A stretch of DNA of 64,000 nucleotides from RBG-16-66-20 sp052386675 (GTDB lineage Bacteria; Pseudomonadota; Gammaproteobacteria; Burkholderiales; SG8-39). The stretch spans positions 1 to 64,000 of the forward strand of contig JBQTJX010000014.1 of assembly GCA_052386675.1 (NCBI GenBank), in the 5' to 3' direction. Within the stretch, counting starts at the first letter, position 1. Every line of letters starts with the position of its first letter. Position numbers and translations under genes: made by a program. Positions 9,865-18,996 of the stretch are shown here, piece by piece. A model generated the notes under the pieces. That model did no database searches. It was not told where the DNA came from and worked only from the letters and a program-made list of their open reading frames with translations.

Positions 9865-11112
9865 TCAGCTTTCCTCGCGCCGGCCCACCGCCAGGCCCAG
9901 CGCCTTCAACTTGCGATACAGGTGCGTGCGCTCCAGGCCGGAATGCTCCGCGACTCGCGACATGCTGCCGTTTTCGCGCGCCAACAGGTTCTCGAAATAA
10001 AGCCTCTCGAAGGCCTCGCGCGCCTCCCGGTAAGGCCGGTCAAGCGCGATCTCCGGCGGCGCCACGGGGCCGGCATGCGCCGCGAGCACGCGCTCGACGT
10101 CGGCGAGGCCGATTTCCTCCTCCAGCGCGCCGAGGGCGAGGTTGCGCACCACACTCTCCAGCTCGGCGAGGTTGCCCGGCCAGGCGTGGTGGCGCAGTGC
10201 GTTCAGCGAGGCGATGGACAGGCGCCGCGGCGGGCATGCCCTCGCCTCCACCATCTGCGCGAGGGTGAGGGTGGCCAGGTCCGGCACGTCCTCGGCGAAC
10301 TCGCGCAAGCTGGGCAGCTTCAGCACCAGTTCCGAAAGGCGCGCCAGCAGCGCGGGATCGAACTCGTGTTTTTCCGCCAGCGTTCGCGGGTCCACCGGGG
10401 AGAAGGACACCAGCCGCGCGCGGTGCTTGTCGGCGCGGCCGAGGAAAAACTCCAGGTTCTTCTGCTCGCCGCGTCCCAGTCGCGACAGGTCGCCCACGAA
10501 CATGACCCCTCCACTTGCCCGCGCCAGCACCTCCGAGGACGCGTCGACGAGCAGGTCGACGCCGTCGAGGAACGGCGTCCCGGGCGCGGCCAGCAGCCGC
10601 GCGAACAGTTCGGGCCGCATGCCGCGGTCGCCACGCAGGAGCAACGGCGCCGGGGCAAGGGCGAGCTGCGCCAGGCGCTTGCGCGTCTCGGCCAGGGCCG
10701 GGGCGCGGCCCAGCGTAGCGAGCGACAGTTCGCGCGGCGCCGCAGTTTCCTGGTTGCGCAGCGCGCGCTTGACCGTGCCCAGCAGCCGCTGCAGCGCGAT
10801 CGGCTTCTCCAGGTAGTCCAGCGCGCCAATACGCGTCGCCTCCACCGCAGTCTCGATGGTGCCATGCCCGGACATCATCACCACGGGCATCGTCAACTGG
10901 CCGTTCGCGGACCATTCCTTGAGCAGCGAGATGCCGTCGGTGTCCGGCATCCAGATGTCGAGCAGGACCAGGTCCGGCCGGCCGCGCTCGCGTGCCCGGC
11001 GCGCGTCCGCGGCGCTCTCGGCGAGCACCACCTGGTGCCCTTCGTCGGCCAGGATCTCCAGCAGGAGCTCCCGGATCCCGACTTCATCGTCCACGACCAG
11101 GATCTGCGCCAT
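9865..11112 (-). CDS. ntrX: NtrX-type response regulator with degenerate AAA+ domain
   Basis: The 415-residue regulator is partnered with the sensor kinase encoded just upstream. A receiver domain fills residues 1-120 with phosphoacceptor Asp52 (LVLLDIWMP) and a conserved Lys in YLEKP. The central region aligns in outline with sigma-54 activators but has lost the Walker A box (LLLRGDRGM in place of GESGTGKE) and has no GAFTGA loop. It is therefore unlikely to hydrolyse ATP or contact sigma-54. A C-terminal Fis-type HTH is intact (SMSRVAEHSGLERTHLYRKLK). NtrX proteins that lack GAFTGA and act with sigma-70 are known in betaproteobacteria. The gap to ntrY is 4 bases. Confidence 0.85.
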   Translation of the reverse strand: MAQILVVDDEVGIRELLLEILADEGHQVVLAESAADARRARERGRPDLVLLDIWMPDTDGISLLKEWSANGQLTMPVVMMSGHGTIETAVEATRIGALDYLEKPIALQRLLGTVKRALRNQETAAPRELSLATLGRAPALAETRKRLAQLALAPAPLLLRGDRGMRPELFARLLAAPGTPFLDGVDLLVDASSEVLARASGGVMFVGDLSRLGRGEQKNLEFFLGRADKHRARLVSFSPVDPRTLAEKHEFDPALLARLSELVLKLPSLREFAEDVPDLATLTLAQMVEARACPPRRLSIASLNALRHHAWPGNLAELESVVRNLALGALEEEIGLADVERVLAAHAGPVAPPEIALDRPYREAREAFERLYFENLLARENGSMSRVAEHSGLERTHLYRKLKALGLAVGRREES

Positions 11113-11116
11113 GGGC

Positions 11117-13216
11117 TCAGGCCGCCTTCAGCAGCACGCTAACTGCGGCGCCCTGCGCCGGACGGTTCTCGATCGCCACCTCGCCATGATGCTCGTCCAC
11201 GATCTTCTTCACGATCGCGAGGCCCAGGCCCGTGCCGCGCGGCTTGGTGGTGACATAGGGTTCGAATATGCGCGCCATCAACGCCTCCGGGAAACCGCCG
11301 CCATTGTCCGATACCGTGAGCCGGACGCGGTCGCCGGCCGATTCGGTGCGTACCTCGATCGCCGCGCCCTCGCGCTTCTCCAGCGCGTCCTGCGCGTTCT
11401 GCACAAGGTTGTGCAGCACCTGGCGCATTTGCTGCGCGTCGGCGCGCACCGGCGGCAGGCTGGAAGCCAGGCTGCGCGCGATCGGCACCGGCGAGGTCTC
11501 GTACAGCGACAGGACTTCGGTCACCAGCGCATTCAGGTCTAGCTGCGCCAGCGCCGGCGCCGGCAGGCGAGCGTAGTCCCGGAAGTCGTCCACCATGCTT
11601 TTCAGCGCCGCGACCTGGTTGACGATGGTGTGGATACCGCGCCGGAGCACGTCGGCGTCGGCGCCCGAGAGCTTGTCGGCCAGCTTCATCTCCAGGCGCT
11701 CGGCCGAGAGCTGGATCGGCGTCAGCGGGTTCTTGATCTCGTGCGCAAGCCGCCGCGCCACCTCCGCCCAAGCCGTGGCTCGTTGCGCGTGCAGGAGTTG
11801 CGTGATGTCGTCGAACACCAGCACGTGGCCACCTTCGGGCGCGGAGGGCAGGGCCGCGCCACGCGCGAGCAGTGTCTTTCCTGTGCCCTTCAGTTCCAGT
11901 TCCAGCTGCCACACACGCCCCTGCTCTGCGGCGAAGTGATCGCTCACTGGTTTGGCGAAGGATGCGAGCCCGGCCGGCCACTCCGCCAAGGCGTGGCCCT
12001 GGCAGGCCGCGAGGTCCGCCCCCAGGATGGCGTGCGCGCCGTAGTTGGCGATGGTCAGGCGCAGCGCGCCATCGAACACCAGCACGCCGGTGGACAGGTT
12101 GGACAGGATGTTCTCCAGGCGCGCGCGCGCCGTCTCCAGCGCATCGCGGTTCGCCTCCAGCACGCGGCGCGCCTCGTCCAGCTGCCGCGTCATGGAGTTG
12201 AAGGACTCGGTGAGCACGCCCAGTTCGTCGCGGCTGGTCACCGGCGCGCGGCGGCTGAAGTCGCCGCGCGCCACCGCCTGGGTCGCCTGCGCCAGGTTGG
12301 CCAGCGGCTGCGACAGCCGGTCCGCGAGCAGCACCGCGAGCGCGATGGCGACCAGCAGCGCCATGGACAGGGCGAGGGTCAGGGTGACGATATAGATCCG
12401 CTGCAGGCCCTGGCGCGACAGCGCGAGCTCGCGGTAGTCGCGGTAGGCCGCTTCCACCGCCTCGGCGCTGCGCGCGAACTGCTCCGGGACGGTCTGGCGC
12501 AGCTGCAGATAGCGGGTTTCCTCGGCAAGCGTGAAACTGGCCAGCGGCACCACGACGCGCAGCGCCAGCGGCTTGCCCGCGGGCGCGTCCACCGCGCCGT
12601 ATCCGCGGCCGATGCGCGCCTGACGCAGATTCTGCGCCGAGGGCAGTTCCGGCACAAACTTGGACATGTCGCCGCTCGCGCTGGCGATCAGGCGGCCGCC
12701 GGAGGACACCAGCACAGCGTCCTGCACCCCGGCCTGCTCACGCAGCCGGTTGAGCAGGCCCACCTGCTGAGTCTGCGGCTGCTCGGCCAGTTCCAGGGCC
12801 ATGGCGCGCGCCTTCATCTGCATCTCGCCCAGCATCTGGTCGAGCGCCGACTGTCCGAGGCTGATGCCACCCTCGAGCGCCGCGTCCACCTTGACGTCGA
12901 ACCAGGACTCGATGCTCTTGGACAGGAACTGCACCGACACCGTGTACACCAGCGCGCCGGGCGCCAGCGCCATCAGCGCCAGCATCACCATCAGGCGCAG
13001 GGTCAGGCGCGAACCGAACACGCGCCCGCGCACCTTGCGCCACAGCACCGCCAGTTGCCAGCTCGTCAGCACCGCAAGCAGTGCCGCGAGCACGGCGTTC
13101 AGGCCGAGCAGCAGCGGATAGTGCTGCGCGAACAGCGTGGTATTCCCGCTCGCGGTGGCGAGCAGGAAGATGAGGACTCCGGCAAGCGCGGCGCCGATGA
13201 GCAGCAGCAGCTTCAT
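11117..13216 (-). CDS. ntrY: NtrY-type membrane sensor histidine kinase
   Basis: The 699-residue sensor begins with several membrane segments (about residues 1-100) and an extracytoplasmic region. A HAMP linker (about 325-385), a PAS-like domain, a HisKA helix with AHEIKNPLTPIQ, and an ATPase domain with DNGGGFP and GTGLGLAIVKKI follow. This order is characteristic of NtrY, which phosphorylates NtrX and is linked to nitrogen and redox sensing. The start overlaps the stop of the DUF4390 gene as ATGA. Together with rsmB and fmt this makes the usual betaproteobacterial arrangement. Confidence 0.92.
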   Translation of the reverse strand: MKLLLLIGAALAGVLIFLLATASGNTTLFAQHYPLLLGLNAVLAALLAVLTSWQLAVLWRKVRGRVFGSRLTLRLMVMLALMALAPGALVYTVSVQFLSKSIESWFDVKVDAALEGGISLGQSALDQMLGEMQMKARAMALELAEQPQTQQVGLLNRLREQAGVQDAVLVSSGGRLIASASGDMSKFVPELPSAQNLRQARIGRGYGAVDAPAGKPLALRVVVPLASFTLAEETRYLQLRQTVPEQFARSAEAVEAAYRDYRELALSRQGLQRIYIVTLTLALSMALLVAIALAVLLADRLSQPLANLAQATQAVARGDFSRRAPVTSRDELGVLTESFNSMTRQLDEARRVLEANRDALETARARLENILSNLSTGVLVFDGALRLTIANYGAHAILGADLAACQGHALAEWPAGLASFAKPVSDHFAAEQGRVWQLELELKGTGKTLLARGAALPSAPEGGHVLVFDDITQLLHAQRATAWAEVARRLAHEIKNPLTPIQLSAERLEMKLADKLSGADADVLRRGIHTIVNQVAALKSMVDDFRDYARLPAPALAQLDLNALVTEVLSLYETSPVPIARSLASSLPPVRADAQQMRQVLHNLVQNAQDALEKREGAAIEVRTESAGDRVRLTVSDNGGGFPEALMARIFEPYVTTKPRGTGLGLAIVKKIVDEHHGEVAIENRPAQGAAVSVLLKAA

Positions 13217-13845
13217 CGTCCGTCGACCTCCCTGGCATCCCTCGCGTCTTTTGCGTCCTTCGCATCCTTCGCCTCGCGCGCTTCCGCCGGAGCCGGCTGG
13301 AACGGGAAACGCTTCCAGGCCGATTCCAGGGTGAGCTCGCGGCTGGTGATGGCGCTCAGCTGGAACGGCTTGGGCAGCAAGGTGGTGTCCAGGCGCATGC
13401 GCACCGCCGCCTCGTAACTGCCCTCGGCCAGCGGCGCGGCGCGATCCACCACGATCCAGTTGCGCACGCGCCGCAGCACCGCGAGCGCTTCCTGCAGGGT
13501 GGAGAAATTCTGCTGCAGCAGCCCGGTGGACAGCCGGTAGTGCCGGGACAGGGCATGGTAGGACAAGCGCAACTGGATGCGCTTGGCGGCCGCCTTCTCA
13601 TCGAACCACCACCAGCGCGTGCGCGTGAGCTCGAACTCGATCGCGAAATACAGCGGGATGCCGTTGGCCACCGCCTCGGCCAGGCGCGCATTGAAATCGA
13701 AGGCAAACTCGGCGCTGAGCGCCAGGCCGTCCTCGACGGGCGCCAGTCGGACTTCCCGCACCTCGATCTCGTCGGCGCGCGCGAACAGAGCCGCGCCGCA
13801 CAGTGCAAGCGCCAACAGGATCTTTGGGAGGACGGCGCCCGGCAT
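13213..13845 (-). CDS. DUF4390 secreted or periplasmic protein
   Basis: The 210-residue protein has an N-terminal signal peptide (KILLALALCGAALFARA) and a body matching DUF4390 proteins, which in betaproteobacteria commonly lie between rsmB and ntrY. Recognisable parts are the acidic IEVREVRL strand, the TRTRWWWFDE segment and the SYHALSRHYR motif. The C-terminus carries an odd run of KDA/RDA triplets (about residues 190-206) encoded by imperfect 9-bp DNA repeats near 13225-13275. It overlaps ntrY by 4 bases, so the two are co-translated; a role in the NtrYX signalling environment is only inference. Confidence 0.85.
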   Translation of the reverse strand: MPGAVLPKILLALALCGAALFARADEIEVREVRLAPVEDGLALSAEFAFDFNARLAEAVANGIPLYFAIEFELTRTRWWWFDEKAAAKRIQLRLSYHALSRHYRLSTGLLQQNFSTLQEALAVLRRVRNWIVVDRAAPLAEGSYEAAVRMRLDTTLLPKPFQLSAITSRELTLESAWKRFPFQPAPAEAREAKDAKDAKDARDAREVDGR

Positions 13846-13856
13846 CGCGCGGAACG

Positions 13857-15134
13857 TCAGGCCGGCTTCTCTAGCAGGGCGAAATGGAATCCGTCGTGCG
13901 CGGCACCGGGCAGCAGCTGCGCCTCGCCGCCGTCGGGCATGGGCAGGCGACGCGCGCCCGAAGCGCGCGCGACGAACGCATCCACCACAGCGCCGTTCTC
14001 CGCGCCGAACACCGAGCAGGTGACATACAGCAATTTACCACCCGGGGCGAGCACTCGCCAAAGCGAATCCAGGATCTTCGCCTGGCGCGCGGCAAAGGAT
14101 GCGGGATCGCCCGCCCTTCGCAGCCACTTGATGTCCGGGTGCCGCCGCACGATGCCCGAGGCCGAGCAGGGCACGTCGGCGAGGATGCGATCGAACAGGC
14201 GACCGTCCCACCAGGACTCCGGCGCGGTGCAATCCGCCGCGCGCACCCTGGCGCGGAGGCCGAGGCGCTGCAGCAGCCGCTCGACGTCGCGGCAGCGCTC
14301 CGGGTCGGAATCCAGCGCCGTGAGATCCACCTCCGCCGATTCCAGGATGTGCGCGCTTTTGCCGCCGGGCGCGGCGCAAGCATCCAGCACGCGCTGCCCG
14401 TCCTTCAGGTCCAGGTTCGGCGCCGCGCGCTGTGCGCCGGCGTCCTGCACCGACACCAGGCCCTCGGCGTGGCCGGGAAGCTTCGCGGTGGGCACCGGCC
14501 GCGCGAGCAGCAACGCCGCCGGACCGGCGCGGCTGGTTTCGACACCTGCTGCCGCAAGCCGCGCTTGCTGTGCTTCCAGCGTCGTCCGCTTCAGGTTCAC
14601 GCGCAGGCACATCGGCGGGTGGCCGTTGCCCGCGGCCAGGATCGCTTCCCAGTCGCGTGGGTACTCAGCGCGCACGCTCTCGACCCACCAGAGCGGGTGC
14701 TGCCAGCGCGCCTGCGGGTCAGCCTGCAGTTTCGCCTCCATCCCGGCACCGCCACGCTGGAACGCGCGCAGCAGCGCGTTGACGTAGCCCTTGGCGCGCG
14801 CCAGTCCCAGCAGCTCGCAGGCGCGTCCGGACTGGTCCAGCACGGTGTAGTCGGCGTAGCGCTTCGATTCGAGCGCGCAGAAGGCGCACCAGAGCAGCGC
14901 CTCGGTGAGCGGGTCGGTCGACTGGCCGCGATGCGACAGCGCCGCGACGATCGCCTGGGAGCGGCCGTAGCGGCGCAAGGTACCGTAGCAGAGGTCGGCC
15001 GTGGCGGCGCGCAGGCTGCGCGCCTCCTCGTCGATGTCCTCGCCCGCGTCCTCGGCGTTGTCCAGGCGACGGCCGGCGGCGACGCGCGCCACGCGCCGCG
15101 CCGCAGCGGCGAGCGCTTCAGCGAGCGGCGCCAA
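13857..15134 (-). CDS. rsmB: 16S rRNA (cytosine-967) C5-methyltransferase
   Basis: The 425-residue enzyme methylates C967 of 16S rRNA using SAM. The N-terminal NusB-like RNA-binding domain (residues 1 to about 140) is followed by the Rossmann methyltransferase with LDACAAPGGKSAHILE (SAM binding). The two cysteines of the RsmB/NSUN mechanism are present in ADVPCSASG and in VTCSVF. The frame starts with TTG 15134, overlapping the end of fmt by 17 bases; no better start gives the NusB-like N-terminus. The block def-fmt-rsmB is a common housekeeping cluster. Confidence 0.93.
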   Translation of the reverse strand: MAPLAEALAAAARRVARVAAGRRLDNAEDAGEDIDEEARSLRAATADLCYGTLRRYGRSQAIVAALSHRGQSTDPLTEALLWCAFCALESKRYADYTVLDQSGRACELLGLARAKGYVNALLRAFQRGGAGMEAKLQADPQARWQHPLWWVESVRAEYPRDWEAILAAGNGHPPMCLRVNLKRTTLEAQQARLAAAGVETSRAGPAALLLARPVPTAKLPGHAEGLVSVQDAGAQRAAPNLDLKDGQRVLDACAAPGGKSAHILESAEVDLTALDSDPERCRDVERLLQRLGLRARVRAADCTAPESWWDGRLFDRILADVPCSASGIVRRHPDIKWLRRAGDPASFAARQAKILDSLWRVLAPGGKLLYVTCSVFGAENGAVVDAFVARASGARRLPMPDGGEAQLLPGAAHDGFHFALLEKPA

Positions 15135-16050
15135 GGCGCTCTCCGGCGGCGACCGGGAATCCGCGCAGGAATGCCGCCGCCTCTAGGCGCTTGCCGCCCG
15201 CGCGCTGCAGTTCCTGAATCTCGAGCGCGCCTTGCCCACAAGCGACCACGATGCCTTCCGCGCCAGCGGCAATCACCTCGCCAGGGGCTGCGCTTCCTGC
15301 CACGCAACGCGCGCGCCAGAGCTTGAGTGTCTCTCCGCGCAGCATGGATTGCGCGCCGGGCGAGGGCCTGAATGCGCGCAGCGTCCGTTCGATTCCGGCG
15401 CAAGGCTGCGACCAGTCGACGGTCGCCTCGCTCTTGTCGATCTTGCGCGCGTAGCTCATGCCCTCGGCGGGCTGCGGCACCCAGCGCGCGCCTCCGGCGG
15501 CGATCAGGGCCAGCGCCTCGACGATGGCCTCCGCGCCCTGCTCGGCCAGCCGGTCGTGCAGCGTCTGGGCGTCGTCGTCGGCCGCGATCGCGACGCGTCG
15601 CTCGAGCATCACCGGCCCGGTGTCCAGTCCAGCCTCCATCCTCATGATCGTGACGCCGGTCTCGTGGTCCCCGGCCAGCAGGGCGCGCTGGATCGGCGCC
15701 GCGCCGCGCCAGCGCGGCAGCAGCGAGGCGTGGATGTTGACCGCGCCCTGCGGCGCGATGCGGAGCACCGCCGGCGGCAGCAGCAGGCCGTAGGCGGCGA
15801 CCACGAGGATGTCCGGACGCGCGGCCGCGATCGGCGCGGCGGCGGCGGGGTCCTTCAGCGTGCCCGGCTGGTGCAGCGCGAGGCCGCGCTCAAGGGCAAG
15901 GCGCTTGACCGGGCTCGCGACCGGGCGCAGTCCGCGGCCGGAAGGGCGGTCGGGCTGGGTGAGGACGAGCGAGACGTCATGGCCCGCGTCCAGCACTGCC
16001 GCGAGCGCGCGTTCGGCGAAGGCCGGCGTGCCAGCGAAGACGATGCGCAT
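15118..16050 (-). CDS. fmt: Methionyl-tRNA formyltransferase
   Basis: Fmt formylates initiator Met-tRNA with 10-formyltetrahydrofolate. The 310-residue protein has the N-terminal RIVFAGTPAFAERAL, the SLLPRWRGAAPIQRAL loop with the catalytic Asn-His-Asp set (NIHASLLPRWRG, and GVTIMRMEAGLDTGP), and the C-terminal tRNA-binding domain. ATG 16050 puts the first strand at the N-terminus; an in-frame ATG at 16062 would add four residues (MTTG) and cannot be excluded. The gene lies between def and rsmB, as in many proteobacteria. Confidence 0.94.
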   Translation of the reverse strand: MRIVFAGTPAFAERALAAVLDAGHDVSLVLTQPDRPSGRGLRPVASPVKRLALERGLALHQPGTLKDPAAAAPIAAARPDILVVAAYGLLLPPAVLRIAPQGAVNIHASLLPRWRGAAPIQRALLAGDHETGVTIMRMEAGLDTGPVMLERRVAIAADDDAQTLHDRLAEQGAEAIVEALALIAAGGARWVPQPAEGMSYARKIDKSEATVDWSQPCAGIERTLRAFRPSPGAQSMLRGETLKLWRARCVAGSAAPGEVIAAGAEGIVVACGQGALEIQELQRAGGKRLEAAAFLRGFPVAAGERLGAAR

Positions 16051-16114
16051 GCCGGTCGTCATCCGGTTGCTGGAAGTCGCGCGATGCGGGAAACGCGGCC
16101 CGCGGCGGCGCCGG

Positions 16115-16618
16115 TCAGGCGCTCTTGCGGAGCTGCTTGGCGATGCGCGCGCGGATGCGCTGCTGCTTGAGTTGGGACAGGTGCTCGACGAAAACCTTGC
16201 CCTTGAGGTGGTCCATCTCGTGCTGGATGCACACCGCGAGCAGGCCCTGCGCCTGCAGCATGAAGGCGTTGCCGTTCTGGTCGAAGGCGCGCACCTTGAC
16301 GCGCTCGGCGCGCTCGACAGTGTCGTAGATCCCGGGCACCGACAGGCAGCCTTCCTCGATGTCGGAGACGCCGCTCGCCTCGATGATCTCGGGATTGACC
16401 AGCACCACCAGTGAATCGCGGCGCTCGGACACATCCACGACGATGACTTGCTTGTGCACGTCCACCTGGCTGGCAGCGAGGCCGATTCCAGGGGCCGCGT
16501 ACATGGACTCGGTCATGTCCGCCACCAGGCGCTTGAGCGCTTCGTCGAATACCTTGACCGGCTCGGCGACCTTGTGCAGGCGGGCGTCCGGGTACCGCAG
16601 GATGTTCAGAATCGCCAT
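16115..16618 (-). CDS. def: Peptide deformylase
   Basis: This 167-residue iron/zinc hydrolase removes the formyl group from nascent proteins, undoing what Fmt adds. All three family motifs are present in order: GIGLAASQVD, EGCLSVPG (metal-binding Cys) and HEMDHLKG (two metal-binding His and the catalytic Glu). Start ATG 16618 gives the usual MAILNILRYPD N-terminus. It is the first gene of the def-fmt-rsmB run and is transcribed away from the LysM gene across a 120-bp divergent gap. Confidence 0.96.
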   Translation of the reverse strand: MAILNILRYPDARLHKVAEPVKVFDEALKRLVADMTESMYAAPGIGLAASQVDVHKQVIVVDVSERRDSLVVLVNPEIIEASGVSDIEEGCLSVPGIYDTVERAERVKVRAFDQNGNAFMLQAQGLLAVCIQHEMDHLKGKVFVEHLSQLKQQRIRARIAKQLRKSA

Positions 16619-16738
16619 AAATCCGGAAAAATCTTGCAGATTGAATTAATTACGGGCAGTATCTCACGCTGAGTGTAAGCACTCGGGGCTTTGTGCTACA
16701 TTCCAGCAGAGAAACGGCAGCCACCGCTCGGGGGCCAC

Positions 16739-17797
16739 ATGTCTGACCTAATGCGTAAGTATATCACAACACTGGTTTTTGTCCTCACCCTGGGAGGCTG
16801 GCAGGGGGTCTACGCGCAGGCGCCGAAGTCTCCGCTGGCGCTCAAACCGGATGCCCCGGACCGGTACGTAGTGGTGCCGGGGGACACGCTCTGGTCCATC
16901 GCCGGTCGCTACACGGATTCGCCGTGGCGCTGGAACGAGCTTTGGAACCTGAACAAGGACGACATCAAGAATCCGCACCGGATCTATCCGGGCAACGTCA
17001 TCGTGCTGGATCGCGCGCGAGGCCAGGTCGCGGTCAGCAACACCGTGCAACTCAACCCTCGGGTGCGCGCGGAGTCAACCGCGAAGGCGGCGATTCCGAG
17101 CATCCCTCCGGCCGCGATCGAGCCCTTCCTCACACGACCTCTGGTGATAGAGGCTGATGGCTTGGACAAGGCCCCTACCATCGTGGCCACTGAGGGCGGC
17201 CGCGTGGTGATTGGCGCGGGCAACCGCGCCTTCGTCAAGGGCGGCGGCGACGGCAACGACGGCGGCTGGTTCGTCTACCGCCGCGGCAAGGCACTCGTCG
17301 ATCCGGACAGCAAGAGCACGCTGGGCTACGAGGCAATCTACCTGGGCACCGCCAGGACGGTTGTCGCGGGCGATCCGGCCACCATCGAACTCACCTCCAC
17401 CACGCAGGAAGTCAGCGCGGGCGACAAACTCGTTGCGGCGGGCAAACCTGTCCCGGTGACCTACGCACCGCGCGCGCCCACTGCGAAGATCAGCGGCCGC
17501 GTCATCGGCACCTACGGCGGCGTCGGCCAGGTGGGCGAGGCCGGCCGGCATTCCATCATCACGCTGAGCGTCGGCCGGTCGCAGGGCGTGGAGCCTGGCC
17601 ACGTCCTCGCGCTGTATCGCCTGGGCGCGACCGTCGCGGACGCCTCGACGAATGTGCGCGGCGCACCCCCGGTGAAGCTCCCGGATGAACGCTACGGCCT
17701 GGTATTCGTGTTCCGGTCCTTCGACCGGGTGTCCTACGCGCTCGTCATGGACGTCTCGCGGCCGGTCAATCCGCTGGACGTAGTGCAGAACCCCTAG
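16739..17797 (+). CDS. LysM-domain protein (secreted, peptidoglycan-binding)
   Basis: The 352-residue protein has a signal peptide (KYITTLVFVLTLGGWQGVYAQ) and one LysM repeat at about residues 40-90 (VVPGDTLWSIAGRYTDSPW ... RIYPGNVIVL). LysM binds the glycan backbone. The remaining 260 residues carry no domain I recognise but match the LysM proteins that precede dprA in betaproteobacteria. The start chosen is ATG 16739, 5 bases after GGGGG; an alternative ATG at 16751 removes only MSDL. A -10-like TACATT lies at 16697-16702. Confidence 0.85.
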   Translation: MSDLMRKYITTLVFVLTLGGWQGVYAQAPKSPLALKPDAPDRYVVVPGDTLWSIAGRYTDSPWRWNELWNLNKDDIKNPHRIYPGNVIVLDRARGQVAVSNTVQLNPRVRAESTAKAAIPSIPPAAIEPFLTRPLVIEADGLDKAPTIVATEGGRVVIGAGNRAFVKGGGDGNDGGWFVYRRGKALVDPDSKSTLGYEAIYLGTARTVVAGDPATIELTSTTQEVSAGDKLVAAGKPVPVTYAPRAPTAKISGRVIGTYGGVGQVGEAGRHSIITLSVGRSQGVEPGHVLALYRLGATVADASTNVRGAPPVKLPDERYGLVFVFRSFDRVSYALVMDVSRPVNPLDVVQNP

Positions 17798-17802
17798 GAA
17801 CA

Positions 17803-17820
17803 GGGGAACCCAGGTTCCCC
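17803..17820 (+). terminator. Hairpin between the LysM gene and dprA
   Basis: GGGGAACC (17803-17810), CA and GGTTCCCC (17813-17820) form a perfect stem 5 bases after the LysM stop codon. No U run follows (CGTAGCCCCC), so it may slow or protect the transcript rather than end it. Confidence 0.4.
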
Positions 17821-17844
17821 CGTAGCCCCCTCCTAGCGGCGGCC

Positions 17845-18918
17845 ATGGCGCGCGGCCCGGATCTCGAGGGCTGGCTTCGCCTGACGCTTGCGCCGGGTCT
17901 CGGCCCGGCGGCGCTGCGCGCGCTGCTCGGCAAGTACGGCCTGCCGGGCCAGGTTCTCGCCAACCGCCAAGCGCTGCCACCGGAGTTCTCAAGGGCGCTC
18001 GATTCCGACGCCGTGTCCGCCGCCGTCGCCGGCGCTATGAGTTGGCTCGCGCAGCCAGCGCGCGCGCTGGTCACGCTTGCCGACGCGGAGTATCCCAGGC
18101 TGCTGCTGGAGATCCAGGATCCGCCGCCGGTGCTTTACTGCCGGGGCCGCGTTGAGCTGCTCGCGCGCCCCGCGCTGGCAGTGGTCGGAAGCCGAAACGC
18201 CACCGCGCAAGGCAAGCGTGATGCGGAGACCTTCTCGCGAGCCTTCAGCGCCGCCGGCATCGCCATCATCTCGGGTCTTGCGCAGGGCGTGGATGCCGCC
18301 GCGCACCGTGGCGGGCTCGCCGGAAGCGGTTCGACCATCGCGGTGCTGGGCACCGGCGTCGATCGCGTGTATCCGCATTCCAACGCGGCGCTTGCCGCCG
18401 ACATCGAACGCGACGGACTGCTGCTGTCGGAGTTCCCGCTTGGCACGCGGGCGCTGCCGCACCATTTTCCGCGCCGCAACCGGCTGATCAGCGGGCTGTC
18501 GCAAGGCTGCCTGGTGATCGAGGCTGCGCTCGCCTCGGGTTCCCTGATCACCGCGCGCGCGGCAGCCGAGCAAGGCCGCGACGTGTTCGCACTGCCTGGT
18601 TCCATCCATTCGCCGCTCAGCAAGGGCTGCCACGCGCTCATCAAGTCCGGCGCCAAGCTGGTCGAATCCGCAGAGGACGTGCTTGCCGAACTGCCAGGGT
18701 TCCGGCCGATCGCCCCAAGCGCTCCAGGCACGTTGCCCGGGCGCGCCGTGGATCCAAGTCCATTGCTGGCGCACATGGACGTCAACCCAGTCGACGTCGA
18801 TTCCCTCAGCGCGCGCTCCGGGCAGGCCGCGCAGCAGGTCAGCGCCGAACTGCTTCGCCTGGAACTCGCCGGACTGGTCGCGGCATTGCCCGGCGGGCTC
18901 TACCAGAAATTGCATTGA
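17845..18918 (+). CDS. dprA: DNA-processing protein DprA (Smf)
   Basis: DprA binds incoming single-stranded DNA during natural transformation and loads RecA. The 357-residue protein has the Rossmann-like core with VVGSRNATAQG, SGLAQGVDAAAH, GTGVDRVYP and the SLITARAAAEQGRDVFALPGS stretch (seen as ASGSLITARAA then RDVFALPG). A C-terminal winged-helix region follows from about residue 295. The N-terminal helical segment is also present. The smg gene, which often sits between dprA and topB in betaproteobacteria, is missing here. Confidence 0.94.
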   Translation: MARGPDLEGWLRLTLAPGLGPAALRALLGKYGLPGQVLANRQALPPEFSRALDSDAVSAAVAGAMSWLAQPARALVTLADAEYPRLLLEIQDPPPVLYCRGRVELLARPALAVVGSRNATAQGKRDAETFSRAFSAAGIAIISGLAQGVDAAAHRGGLAGSGSTIAVLGTGVDRVYPHSNAALAADIERDGLLLSEFPLGTRALPHHFPRRNRLISGLSQGCLVIEAALASGSLITARAAAEQGRDVFALPGSIHSPLSKGCHALIKSGAKLVESAEDVLAELPGFRPIAPSAPGTLPGRAVDPSPLLAHMDVNPVDVDSLSARSGQAAQQVSAELLRLELAGLVAALPGGLYQKLH

Positions 18919-18928
18919 AAACAAGGTT

Positions 18929-18957
18929 GCGCGGCTGACGAGGTTGTAAGGCCGCGC
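18929..18957 (+). terminator. Hairpin downstream of dprA
   Basis: GCGCGGC (18929-18935) pairs with GCCGCGC (18951-18957) across a 15-base loop, followed by GCTTTGC. It begins 10 bases after the dprA stop and 40 bases before the topB start. It may be a weak terminator and may overlap the topB promoter. Confidence 0.4.
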
Positions 18958-18996
18958 GCTTTGCAGGTATCCTCTGCCCCCTTTTCGGGCAAGCCC

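Noticed and set aside
16671..16684. Inverted repeat GAGTG-TAAG-CACTC in the def/LysM divergent gap
   Set aside because: Short (5-bp arms) and not repeated elsewhere; no support as an operator.
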